Part shown: piece after piece, positions 7,585-14,330 of the stretch
Layout: the number at the start of each line of letters is the position of its first letter
Numbering within the stretch: the first letter of the stretch is position 1
Source: Candidatus Rhabdochlamydia sp.
GTDB taxonomy: Bacteria; Chlamydiota; Chlamydiia; Chlamydiales; Rhabdochlamydiaceae
Length of the DNA: 15,572 nucleotides
Reading direction: 5' to 3'
Assembly (NCBI GenBank): GCA_030044075.1
Contig: JASHWM010000233.1
Coordinates: 1-15,572 of the forward strand
Notes under the pieces: generated by a model
Databases searched by the model: none
Told to the model about the DNA's origin: nothing
The model's input: the letters and a program-made list of their open reading frames with translations, nothing else
Program-made: the position numbers and the translations under genes

Positions 7585-8247
7585 ATGGCGCAGCTGCCCA
7601 AAAATATCACGAAGGAAATCTCTATAGATCTTCCCAAAGAAAAGATCTCCCTCGACGGCATTGTAGCTCTGCCTGAAGGCGCAAAGAAAATCATCGTTTT
7701 TGCCCATGGGAGCGGAAGCGGGCGGAATAGTCCCAGGAACCAATTTGTCGCAAGCGTTCTGCTTAAGCACAATCTGGGCATCCTCCTCATGGACCTTTTG
7801 ACTAAAAAAGAAGAGGCGATTGACGAGCTTACAAGCGAGTATCGTTTTGATATCCCCCTTTTAGCAAAAAGATTGACTGGGGTTGCTGAATGGATTGGAA
7901 GGAATGTGGCAACAAAACATCTATCTGTGGGTTATTTTGGAGCAAGCACAGGAGCTGCAGCAGCACTTATCTCTGCTGCCGAAGAAGGGACCAATATCTT
8001 TGCAATCGTTTCTCGAGGAGGGCGTCCGGACCTTGCGGGAAAAGTTCTCACCAAGGTCAAGGCCCCAACGCTCCTTATTGTCGGCAGCTACGACTATGAG
8101 GTCATAGACCTGAACAATCTTGCCTTTGAGCTTTTACGATCAGAGAAAAAAATGGAGATCGTAAAAGGCGCCACCCATCTTTTTGAAGAACCGGGCACTC
8201 TAGAACAAGTAGCCGACCTTGCAGCGCTCTGGTTTGTCCAACACTGA
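7585..8247 (+). CDS. Alpha/beta hydrolase, dienelactone hydrolase family
   Basis: 220 residues from the ATG at 7585. The frame is open further up to a TTG at 7516, but the extra 23 residues are unlike the family and no Shine-Dalgarno supports them. Visible elements are the oxyanion-type loop AHGSGSGRNSPRN (41-53), the nucleophile elbow GYFGASTGAA with Ser121 (G-A-S-T-G), the acid in VGSYDYEV (Asp170) and the His in KGATHLFEEPG (His198). The catalytic Ser-Asp-His triad is thus complete. The protein is cytoplasmic and its substrate unknown. Proteins of this subgroup often sit next to or are fused with the GLxRGG phosphoribosyltransferase; here that partner is encoded divergently 147 bp away. 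The gene converges on the next leftward gene with an 8-bp gap. Confidence 0.88.
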   Translation: MAQLPKNITKEISIDLPKEKISLDGIVALPEGAKKIIVFAHGSGSGRNSPRNQFVASVLLKHNLGILLMDLLTKKEEAIDELTSEYRFDIPLLAKRLTGVAEWIGRNVATKHLSVGYFGASTGAAAALISAAEEGTNIFAIVSRGGRPDLAGKVLTKVKAPTLLIVGSYDYEVIDLNNLAFELLRSEKKMEIVKGATHLFEEPGTLEQVADLAALWFVQH

Positions 8248-8255
8248 AAAACAGC

Positions 8256-8708
8256 TTAGGCCTTCGGGTCCTTGATAGAATAGTCCGGGTCAACAAAGGA
8301 AAAGAAAACATTAAGAGCTTTCTCAGCAATTTGACTTACATCGCCCTTCCCCTCTTCATAATAATCAAATTCAAAACCTGATATCCGATGCTCGAGCTTC
8401 TCGTTATAAAAACCATATCGATAGTTTCCTTGCGAATAGCGCCCCACCTCTCTTAAGGCATCTTTTAATTTTGTTGCCACAACCGCACAATTCTCAATTT
8501 TACTTTGAGAAACTCTCTCAATGTGCTCCATATTTTCCTTGGAAAAAACCGTATCTGTCGGTCTTTGCCAAATAATACGGCCAGAGGAAAGATTTTGATC
8601 ATATTCGACTTTCACGGAAACATTGCACATTCTTAAAGGTGTCATGCCTTCTTCACTCAGTTTAAAAAAAATTAATGGAATAACGTAAGATGGGATGTTC
8701 AAACGCAT
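8256..8708 (-). CDS. Hypothetical protein, 5' end possibly frameshifted
   Basis: 150 residues from the ATG at 8708; an alternative in-frame ATG is at 8645, and the frame stays open to a TTG at 8804. The product is mixed alpha/beta (KVEYDQNLSSGRIIWQR..., IERVSQSKIENCAVVATKLKDAL, FEFDYYEEGKGDVSQIAEKALNVFF) and I recognise no family. No start in this frame has a well-spaced Shine-Dalgarno. A signal-peptide-like reading lies in another frame just upstream, starting at an ATG at 8785, passing AGGAGG and a run of nine Ts, and ending at 8699. One extra base in the six-base run at 8713-8718 would join it to this frame and give a secreted protein of about 175 residues. So this may be a broken secreted-protein gene, a case of slippage, or a base-calling error. 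Confidence 0.6.
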   Translation of the reverse strand: MRLNIPSYVIPLIFFKLSEEGMTPLRMCNVSVKVEYDQNLSSGRIIWQRPTDTVFSKENMEHIERVSQSKIENCAVVATKLKDALREVGRYSQGNYRYGFYNEKLEHRISGFEFDYYEEGKGDVSQIAEKALNVFFSFVDPDYSIKDPKA

Positions 8709-8810
8709 CTTGAAAAAACCGCAGAAAAAGATAAAGCATTTATTATTAAAGCGAAACAAAAAAAAATTCTTTTTCCTCCTATCATAAAGATGCAGTAGTA
8801 GCAAAAGAAA

Positions 8811-8839
8811 TTGATTTGATCTTTGTTTTTATTTAAACT
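8811..8839 (+). promoter_or_regulatory. Candidate promoter for the leader ORF and MFS gene
   Basis: TTGATT (8811-8816), a 17-bp spacer, then TAAACT (8834-8839); each box matches consensus at four of six positions. It lies upstream of the short ORF at 8879. Confidence 0.3.
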
Positions 8840-8878
8840 GAACCATATTTCATGAAACTCTACTACGAGGGTATTTTA

Positions 8879-8935
8879 ATGTTTTCGGATGAAAAAGTTA
8901 AAAGGACTCTCCAGCGCACTCTCAGAACGTCCTAG
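8879..8935 (+). CDS. Possible 18-residue leader peptide ahead of the MFS exporter
   Basis: ATG at 8879 with GAGGG (8867-8871) at an ideal 7-nt distance begins an 18-codon ORF (MFSDEKVKRTLQRTLRTS) ending at TAG 8933-8935, 31 bp before the preferred MFS start. The ATG at 8889 in the MFS frame is 17 nt from the same Shine-Dalgarno and so is a poorer candidate. The peptide is basic with an RTLQRTLRT near-repeat. An AGGAC/GTCCT pair (8903-8907 with 8929-8933) could fold within it. Leader peptides that control drug-exporter translation are known in other bacteria; a role here is inferred only. Confidence 0.35.
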   Translation: MFSDEKVKRTLQRTLRTS

Positions 8936-8966
8936 ATTTTCCAAAGTTAGTAAATTAAAAAATATT

Positions 8967-10202
8967 ATGAACAGAAGAACTGAATTAAAATATTTATTTC
9001 TTATATTGGTTATTTTTATCGCAGCATGTATCGAAACGGACATTTATTTGCCCGCATTCCCTGACATGATGAACTGGTTTTCCGCTTCAGAGGGAGCCAT
9101 CCAAGGTCTTCTTACGTGGAACTTTGTTGGGATCTGCGTATCAGGCCCTTTATATGGTCCTATTTCTGATGCTTTTGGAAGAAAAAAACCTCTCATCGTT
9201 TCTCTTGGGATGTTTTTAGCAGGAAGCCTGATCACTGTTTTTGCGCAAAACCTCGATCAAATGCTTTGGGGAAGGATACTCCAGGGACTGGGAAGCGGGG
9301 GCTGTTTTACTCTTGGAACAGCAATTATTTTTGACGCCTTCCAGAAAGAAAAGGCGATCTCGGCAACCACAAAGCTCAATACCATCATCCCCCTCATCAT
9401 GGCAGGGGCGCCTATATTAGGCGGGTACCTTAACCAGTCCTTTGGATTCCGTTCGAACTTCTTGACCATCCTGATTTTTGTTGCAGTAAGCCTTTTCATC
9501 TGTCTCTTCTTTTTTGAAGAGACGCTTCCCCAGGAAAAAAGGACGAAGCTTCAAGTAAAAAGCGCTGCAAATGATTTTAAAGTGGCGCTCAGCAACCTTC
9601 CTTTTTGGCAGGTAACGCTGATTGTCAGCATTCTTTTTTCAGGGTATATCGCCTTTCTTTCAGGAACTGCTGTGCTGTTTGTTGTAGAGTTTGGGATGAG
9701 CAAGGCCCTCTTTCCTTTTATCCAGGGTGCTATCCTGGGAGGATGGGTCCTGGGAAGCCTCTTCCTAAACAAAGCCGTCTCAAAGTGGGGAATTCCCAAA
9801 GTGAAAAAAATTGGGACATCACTCACTGTAGCAGGAGGCCTTATCGTTTCTGTGATGTCGGTGTTTTTCTCTAGAGATCCCTATCTTTTGACAACAGGGA
9901 TGGTCCTTTATTCCTTTGGCGCGAACTGGATGATTGGGCTATATTTTCCTGAGGGAATGGAAATCCTTCCCCATATCAAAGGCGTGACTGCAAGCCTCCT
10001 CACCAGTGTGCGGTTGCTAGCCGCAGCTCTAATTGTTGGGCTCTCAAGCGCTCTTTATAACGGAACGATCTACCCTCTTGCGGCCATCATCTTTGGGACG
10101 ATCGCGATCACCCTGCCGACGGTTCTTTTCTATGAAAAAAGACAGGGTGAAAGCACCAGTGAAAACCGCCCTCTTTCTACCCCGACTTCTATCGGCCATT
10201 AG
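8967..10202 (+). CDS. MFS drug-resistance transporter, Bcr/CflA type
   Basis: 411 residues from the ATG at 8967; the frame can be extended to 8889, but the extra 26 residues are basic and atypical and no well-spaced Shine-Dalgarno fits. A 12-transmembrane proton-driven exporter of the inner membrane. TM1 carries the DHA1/Bcr hallmark CIETDIYLPAFPDM. The loop 2-3 signature is GPISDAFGRKKPL, the MFS motif A with its Asp and Arg. Then come QGLGSGG in TM4 and a motif C-like GAPILGGYLNQSFGFRS at TM5. Length matches the family (about 390-410). It probably exports small hydrophobic molecules, drugs or possibly amino-acid-like compounds. No neighbouring transport genes; it is followed by a hairpin terminator and the AT-rich Ser-rich gene pair. 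Confidence 0.9.
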   Translation: MNRRTELKYLFLILVIFIAACIETDIYLPAFPDMMNWFSASEGAIQGLLTWNFVGICVSGPLYGPISDAFGRKKPLIVSLGMFLAGSLITVFAQNLDQMLWGRILQGLGSGGCFTLGTAIIFDAFQKEKAISATTKLNTIIPLIMAGAPILGGYLNQSFGFRSNFLTILIFVAVSLFICLFFFEETLPQEKRTKLQVKSAANDFKVALSNLPFWQVTLIVSILFSGYIAFLSGTAVLFVVEFGMSKALFPFIQGAILGGWVLGSLFLNKAVSKWGIPKVKKIGTSLTVAGGLIVSVMSVFFSRDPYLLTTGMVLYSFGANWMIGLYFPEGMEILPHIKGVTASLLTSVRLLAAALIVGLSSALYNGTIYPLAAIIFGTIAITLPTVLFYEKRQGESTSENRPLSTPTSIGH

Positions 10203-10229
10203 AAGAGAGGCGCTCTGAAGTGCCCTCTA

Positions 10230-10275
10230 GAAGCTCCAAGTAGCATCTGTCTACTAGGAGCTTCAAATTTCTTTG
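10230..10275 (+). terminator. Terminator hairpin after the MFS gene
   Basis: GAAGCTCC (10230-10237) pairs with GGAGCTTC (10257-10264), and GTAG/CTAC extends the stem inward across a 2-nt bulge on each side. A loose T-rich stretch follows. Placed 27 bp after the MFS stop. Confidence 0.6.
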
Positions 10276-10386
10276 ATCCTAAGCCACTTACGTACTTCTT
10301 TTTGTAATGACCTTCTAAATTTTTTTCAAGTTTTTAATAATTAGATACTTAGTGAATATTTAGCACGAATCTTATATAAATATAAA

Positions 10387-10415
10387 TTGAATATTAAATT
10401 AATTTATTATATAAT
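10387..10415 (+). promoter_or_regulatory. Candidate promoter of the first Ser-rich gene
   Basis: TTGAAT (10387-10392), 17-bp spacer, perfect TATAAT (10410-10415), about 35 bp before the ATG at 10450. The -10 box lies within the first unit of an 11-bp tandem repeat (TATATAATTAA at 10408-10418 and 10419-10429), so the second unit holds a second TATAAT. Confidence 0.55.
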
Positions 10416-10449
10416 TAATATATAATTAACATTTATTTACGAGTCAAAG

Positions 10450-10926
10450 ATGAATAATATTACTGATAGTACAGGAGAAGCAAATCCTTCCTCCCAAAAT
10501 TTTGAAGCAAATTCCCTGAACTCTTATAAATCCGCAATAGCAGTTGCAAAATTCTTAAAAAAAGTCTCTGAAATTGAAGATATAGATAAACTGACAGAAG
10601 ATGAGGCTAGGAAAATTTTTGAAGTTCTTGCGGATAATCAAAGGTCATCTTCTTCTGATTCGTTATCATCATCTTCTGATGAGCTTGATTCGTTATCGAG
10701 TTCATCTTCTTCATTAAGCGACGTATCCATTTCCTCCTCTTTATTAAGGGACTATTCTATTGATTCAGATGATTCGGCATCCTCAGCTTCTACCGATACG
10801 ATAACCTCATCTGATTATGATTATTCACCTTCACCTACAAGCTCGGATGACGAAGATGACTCCATGGAAGACCTTACTGTAGATGAGTATATTCAAATCA
10901 TCAGAGAAAACCTCTTGGGTAAATAA
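10450..10926 (+). CDS. Ser-rich acidic hypothetical protein, first of a paralogous pair
   Basis: 158 residues with no signal peptide and no transmembrane segment. The N-terminal third has a probable helical region (YKSAIAVAKFLKKVSEIEDIDKLTEDEARKIFEVL, about 26-60). Residues 66-136 are almost entirely Ser, Asp and Glu (runs such as SSSSSS), and the end is a short amphipathic helix (DEYIQIIRENLLGK). Codon use and flanks are very AT-rich compared with neighbours, which suggests a distinct origin. It shares DNQRS-x(4)-DS-x(2)-SS and surrounding order with the next gene. A Ser/Asp/Glu-rich tail could be phosphorylated in a eukaryotic host, and size and composition would suit a type III effector, but no secretion evidence is visible. 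ACGAG (10440-10444) is the likely Shine-Dalgarno. No family recognised. Confidence 0.7.
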   Translation: MNNITDSTGEANPSSQNFEANSLNSYKSAIAVAKFLKKVSEIEDIDKLTEDEARKIFEVLADNQRSSSSDSLSSSSDELDSLSSSSSSLSDVSISSSLLRDYSIDSDDSASSASTDTITSSDYDYSPSPTSSDDEDDSMEDLTVDEYIQIIRENLLGK

Positions 10927-10941
10927 CCCATAGGTTTTTTT
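10910..10941 (+). terminator. Intrinsic terminator between the two Ser-rich genes
   Basis: TGGGT (10916-10920) pairs with ACCCA (10926-10930) around a 5-nt loop, and ACCT (10910-10913) pairs with AGGT (10932-10935); seven Ts follow (10935-10941). It overlaps the stop of the first gene, so the second gene needs its own promoter or readthrough. Confidence 0.8.
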
Positions 10942-10972
10942 CTTAATAATAATTCTAATTTTTGGGGGTAAA

Positions 10973-11317
10973 ATGTATAAAGTTACCGGCAGTCCAGAAG
11001 TTGTGAACCCTCTCCCTCAAGAAACTCCAGAAAATTCTCTAGATATATCCAAAACTGAAAAAATATGGGCATTTTTCAAAGATAATGCTCTTCCAGAAAA
11101 AGAAGATAAGAAAATTCATTTTTTTGACAATCAAAGGTCCATTCCTCCTGATTCGATACAATCATCTGAGGACCTTGCATCATTGCCTATCCCATCTTCT
11201 TCGTCGATAGAGTCTCTTTCTTCTGATTTGATCCCCAATCAAGATCTTCCTGCATTCTTCGATGATGATGAATTCGAGATAGAAGAGATCTTCAGCTCCT
11301 CTAGAAATAAAACATAA
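10973..11317 (+). CDS. Ser/acid-rich hypothetical protein, second of a paralogous pair
   Basis: 114 residues, no signal peptide. It resembles a shorter version of the preceding product. ENSLDISKTEKIWAFFKD aligns with the ANSLNSYKS...FLKK stretch there, then FDNQRSIPPDSIQSSEDLASL (51-71) aligns with ADNQRSSSSDSLSSSSDEL, with matching Ser-rich continuation (SSSSIESLSSD). The C-terminus is strongly acidic (DDDEFEIEEIF). The start has GGGGGT (10964-10969) before the ATG. The two genes are adjacent and separated by a terminator, consistent with a tandem duplication followed by divergence. Function unknown; an effector-like role is a guess from composition. AT-rich as its neighbour. Confidence 0.65.
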   Translation: MYKVTGSPEVVNPLPQETPENSLDISKTEKIWAFFKDNALPEKEDKKIHFFDNQRSIPPDSIQSSEDLASLPIPSSSSIESLSSDLIPNQDLPAFFDDDEFEIEEIFSSSRNKT

Positions 11318-11345
11318 TGCTATAGTTATTTTCTAAATAGCTGCC

Positions 11346-11373
11346 TTGAAGTTTTTATCGTTTGTTCTATAGA
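11346..11373 (+). promoter_or_regulatory. Candidate promoter for the deaminase gene
   Basis: TTGAAG (11346-11351), 16-bp spacer, TATAGA (11368-11373). Each box has four of six consensus bases; it lies about 60 bp before the ATG. Confidence 0.3.
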
Positions 11374-11435
11374 TTATCTAAACAAAAAATCCTTCGCGAT
11401 AATCCGCACCCTTTGTTACTTTCAATAAGGCTATT

Positions 11436-11975
11436 ATGGATGTAAAAAGACTATTTCCAGTACTTGGTATCTGCGCGAACCTTATGGCTTTTGAAATAGA
11501 CCCAAAAGAAAACTGTGCCATTGACCCCCTGGAGGCCTCCCTCTTGGTTCAAGCTGCAAAAGAAGGGATGAGAAATGCTTTTACAAGCAGCGGCAAGAAG
11601 ACCGATGCCAGGTTTGGGGCGGCAGTCTTAACCACCAAAGGAAATATCTACTATTCGGGCCAGTATTTTTCTGACACCCTCTCTTTGACACTGCACGCAG
11701 AGCAGGCAGCACTTGCCCATGCAGCAGCCCACGGCGAATATGGCATAGTTGCCATTGCCTGCCTTGGCAATCTTCCAGCATACCAGCTGAGCGGCGATGT
11801 CATCTACCCCTGCAACCTCTGTAAGCAACTTTTATGGGAAAGCTCCCTCCGCTCAGGCCTCAATACTGAAATCCTCATAATCGATGAAAATGAACACATC
11901 ATAGAAAGATTTTCCCTGTTTAGCTCAATGAACCATCCCTGGCCTATGCCAAGAAGCTCATTGAAAGAAGAATAG
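11436..11975 (+). CDS. Cytidine deaminase-like zinc hydrolase
   Basis: 179 residues with the cytidine-deaminase fold signature: LHAEQAALAHA (86-96), where His87 would bind zinc and Glu89 shuttle protons, and YPCNLCKQLLWE (124-135) with Cys126 and Cys129 as the other zinc ligands. The upstream strand RFGAAVLTTKGNIYYSGQY fits the substrate-side beta strands. All key residues are present. The expected role is hydrolytic deamination of cytidine/deoxycytidine or a related nucleoside or base. Unusual is residues 1-18 (MDVKRLFPVLGICANLMA), hydrophobic after a basic patch, like a weak signal peptide; typical CDAs lack this. A start at Met17 would give a plain cytosolic form, but the start used has AAGG 5 bp upstream. 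A weak AT-rich terminator follows. Confidence 0.82.
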   Translation: MDVKRLFPVLGICANLMAFEIDPKENCAIDPLEASLLVQAAKEGMRNAFTSSGKKTDARFGAAVLTTKGNIYYSGQYFSDTLSLTLHAEQAALAHAAAHGEYGIVAIACLGNLPAYQLSGDVIYPCNLCKQLLWESSLRSGLNTEILIIDENEHIIERFSLFSSMNHPWPMPRSSLKEE

Positions 11976-11987
11976 AATTCTTTTTTT
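11966..11987 (+). terminator. AT-rich intrinsic terminator after the deaminase gene
   Basis: AAAGAAT (11967-11973) pairs with ATTCTTT (11977-11983) across a 3-nt loop and runs into further Ts. The stem is weak but placed directly at the stop codon. Confidence 0.5.
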
Positions 11988-12075
11988 CTCAAAAAATCAT
12001 ATGATATTTAAGGCAGTTCCTCTATAGTCTATCCTATTTAGAACTTTCCTGAAAAATCCCTGTAGAGATGACTCC

Positions 12076-12669
12076 ATGAGAAAAGTAGTATTTTCTGCGC
12101 TTTTAGGACTTCCTGCTCTTTTGCAGGCCGTTTCCATTGAAGGCGATGTGAGCGTCTTTTTTCCCTTAAGCTCCCACTTGCGAAATATTTATGGCAAAGT
12201 ATGGCCTAATTTTGGCATCACGGTGGACCATGTCCAGCCTTTTCCTGAAAAAGTTTCTTCTTTGTCAATTTTCGGCCAGGTCAATTATCTTTTCAGTTCT
12301 GGAAGATCAAGGGGCGGACACCAATCGACCGATATTCAATTAGTTCCTCTTACCCTTGGCCTCAAATGGATCGAAAAAGTGAGCGATAGCGTCGAAGTCT
12401 ATTTGGGCGCAGCTCCTAGATATTACTTTATGCATATCAAAAACCACTCTTCTTACGTACCTCGCACTGACAATGACAACGGCTGCGGTTTTTATGCGAC
12501 AACGGGGAGCTTTTTCTACCCAACCGAGCACTTCATGATCGATCTTTTTTTCAGTTATTCCTGGATGAAGTTTAGCGCCCCCTCGTCTTCCTCTTCTCCA
12601 GCTTACATAGGCCTTGATACAAATGTTTCGGGTTTTGATCTTGGCGCAGGTTTTGGATGGAAGTTTTAA
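12076..12669 (+). CDS. Small outer-membrane beta-barrel protein
   Basis: 197 residues with a signal peptide (1-18, ending ALLQA), then a mature start VSIEGDVSVFFPLSSHLRNIYG. The rest alternates strands and turns consistent with an eight-stranded barrel (FGQVNYLFSSG, IQLVPLTLGLKWI, VEVYLGAAPRYYFMHI, GFYATTGSFFY, FMIDLFFSYSWMKF, VSGFDLGAGFGWKF), ending in a C-terminal Phe that suits BAM recognition. The IEG...IYG...(F/Y)G opening is familiar from small surface barrels of chlamydiae; the fold is OmpW/OmpA-like in size. Function unknown (adhesin, pore or structural). A possible -10 TATAGT is at 12023-12028 and a GAG Shine-Dalgarno at 12065-12067. No clear terminator separates it from the next secreted-protein gene 68 bp away, so they may be cotranscribed. 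Confidence 0.78.
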   Translation: MRKVVFSALLGLPALLQAVSIEGDVSVFFPLSSHLRNIYGKVWPNFGITVDHVQPFPEKVSSLSIFGQVNYLFSSGRSRGGHQSTDIQLVPLTLGLKWIEKVSDSVEVYLGAAPRYYFMHIKNHSSYVPRTDNDNGCGFYATTGSFFYPTEHFMIDLFFSYSWMKFSAPSSSSSPAYIGLDTNVSGFDLGAGFGWKF

Positions 12670-12679
12670 AAGGGACGCA

Positions 12680-12685
12680 TATAAT
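12680..12685 (+). promoter_or_regulatory. TATAAT box upstream of the repeat-protein gene
   Basis: A perfect TATAAT lies 52 bp before the ATG at 12738, but no good -35 box is at the right distance, so it is a weak promoter candidate. Confidence 0.25.
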
Positions 12686-12737
12686 ATTTTTTCGTGATTG
12701 CACTTGTTTGGAAAATACTTTTTAGAAAGGAGCTTGT

Positions 12738-14144
12738 ATGAAAGGCCTTCGCTTATTTTTATGTTCCTGCCTTTTGTCCCTTACTACATTGATACTGGCA
12801 GATGGTCTAGCACCGACCTACCCCATTCCTGCGTTATCTGGGAGTGGTTCGGATGTTTTTTCCTCGTATAACAGCAAGAACAATCAGTTTTTTCTGACCT
12901 GGTATGACGGAGGTGAGAACTACATCTGTTTTGCGATCTACGATACCGAAGGGAATTTGCAATCTATCAACTTCCAGTTGTTCAATGGCCCCGTCTATCC
13001 AGAGTCCGACATCATCACTAGTTATAACTTCTTAGAGAACAAATTCTTCCTATCATGGCTAGCCTATCCGCCAAATCCCGCATATGCCATTTTGAGCGCT
13101 GACGGCAGTGTAGTTTTAGATCCTCAATCATTTTCTTCAGTTACCGCATCTGGGAACGTTGCGAACTGTTTTAATAGCCGTGACCGGCATTATTTCCTCT
13201 CTTGGACGTCTTCAGATGGCTATTCCTATTTTGCCATCATTGATGAACATGGGGGTGTTTTTGTAAATCCCACACAGATCCCAAACACTGTGAACACCGC
13301 TACAAACACGTATTGCATTTACAACAGCTTCAATAACCAATACCTTGTTTCCTGGGGTGGAAGCGACGGCATGCCGTTCTTTGCGATCTTCGACAATATG
13401 GGAAATCAGCTCAGCGGTCCTACGGGCGTACCCGATTCTCTTTCGTCATCAGGTGTAACAAGCAGCTACAATACCCTCCAGAACCAATATTTCCTCACAT
13501 GGAAGGATACTTCTCAAAATACTACTTGCGCTATCATCTCTTCAGATGGGGCGATAGTTCAAGGCCCAAAAGCGCTAAACGGCCTTATAGGCTCAGGCGG
13601 CGATGTTTGGACGACATATAATATCCAAAACAACCAATTCTTCATTACCCAAAGAGGATCTGATGGGATGACCCCCCTTCTTTTTGTCTCCGATGCACAA
13701 GGAAACGAAGTCGTTGGACCTACTGAGATTTCAAACTACGGATGGACTGCTTATGGGAATGTCTACAATTGTTATGATATAAGCCATGATAAGTTCTTCA
13801 TTTCATGGGGAGCTGTTTGGGAGAACGATTTTTTTTCTCCTTTTCCTAATGGGGCCTACTATACGACATACACAAGTACACCGCCCATCACGCTATCCGG
13901 CCAAAGAAAATCCAATCGCTTTGTCAATTATATAGAGTTCTTTAATGTCCTTGAATGGAAACAGAGCCAAGCTTCCTCTGTGGTGAAGTACAATATTTAT
14001 CGTTCCGGGCAATTGATTGCGACCGTGCCTGCCACGCAAAGAAGTTACGTAGATCATAACCAGCCTAACACCCAGGTTACTTATTCCATAGCATCTGTCG
14101 ATGAGAACAACCAAGAGAGCGCTTCTGTAAGCACCACTTTTTAA
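12738..14144 (+). CDS. Secreted seven-repeat (beta-propeller-like) protein with Fn3-like C-terminus
   Basis: 468 residues. Signal peptide 1-21 (ending LILA-DG). Residues about 35-375 contain seven repeats built on YN-x(3)-NQ(F/Y)FL(T/S)W, each followed by an FAI(Y/I/F)D-x(2)-GN-like strand. The first aromatic falls at 44, 96, 145, 195, 244, 294 and 346, a period of 49-52. Seven ~50-residue four-strand units suggest a seven-bladed beta-propeller. Residues about 388-468 form a fibronectin-III-like domain (YIEFFNVLEWKQSQ, VVKYNIYRSGQLIATVP, SYVDHNQPNTQVTYSIASVDENNQES). Fn3-ended secreted proteins often act in adhesion or substrate binding; no catalytic residues are evident. AAAGGAGC gives a strong Shine-Dalgarno 6 bp from the ATG. 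Propeller fold is inferred from repeat number and spacing. Confidence 0.8.
   Translation: MKGLRLFLCSCLLSLTTLILADGLAPTYPIPALSGSGSDVFSSYNSKNNQFFLTWYDGGENYICFAIYDTEGNLQSINFQLFNGPVYPESDIITSYNFLENKFFLSWLAYPPNPAYAILSADGSVVLDPQSFSSVTASGNVANCFNSRDRHYFLSWTSSDGYSYFAIIDEHGGVFVNPTQIPNTVNTATNTYCIYNSFNNQYLVSWGGSDGMPFFAIFDNMGNQLSGPTGVPDSLSSSGVTSSYNTLQNQYFLTWKDTSQNTTCAIISSDGAIVQGPKALNGLIGSGGDVWTTYNIQNNQFFITQRGSDGMTPLLFVSDAQGNEVVGPTEISNYGWTAYGNVYNCYDISHDKFFISWGAVWENDFFSPFPNGAYYTTYTSTPPITLSGQRKSNRFVNYIEFFNVLEWKQSQASSVVKYNIYRSGQLIATVPATQRSYVDHNQPNTQVTYSIASVDENNQESASVSTTF
12840..13862 (+). repeat. Seven degenerate ~150-bp coding repeats
   Basis: The DNA encoding the seven protein repeats of the preceding entry. 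The units are diverged at the DNA level but keep the YNxxxNQFFLTW core, and spacing is regular at 147-156 bp. This is an old internal duplication, not a recent tandem array. Confidence 0.7.
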
Positions 14145-14226
14145 ACTTCTCTAAAAAGGTGTGCACAAGAAAAAACTAGAAGGAACCTTTCAAAATGAAA
14201 AGTTTTGGCCTTCGGATTATCTGTTA

Positions 14227-14256
14227 CCCTTGAACTACTAGCCTAAGGGATTTTTT
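14227..14256 (+). terminator. Terminator hairpin downstream of the repeat-protein gene
   Basis: CCCTT (14227-14231) pairs with AAGGG (14245-14249) around a 13-nt loop and is followed by A and six Ts, about 80 bp after the stop. Confidence 0.5.
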
Positions 14257-14330
14257 AAAAAAGATTTTCCTGTGTGTTTGATAACAGAATAATTCCTCAA
14301 ATCTTTAATTAATAGCATATTAAGAACTTA

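Noticed and set aside
8889..8966. 26-residue N-terminal extension of the MFS exporter
   Set aside because: The ATG at 8889 is 17 nt from the nearest Shine-Dalgarno and the added residues are basic and not typical of Bcr/CflA proteins; 8967 was preferred.
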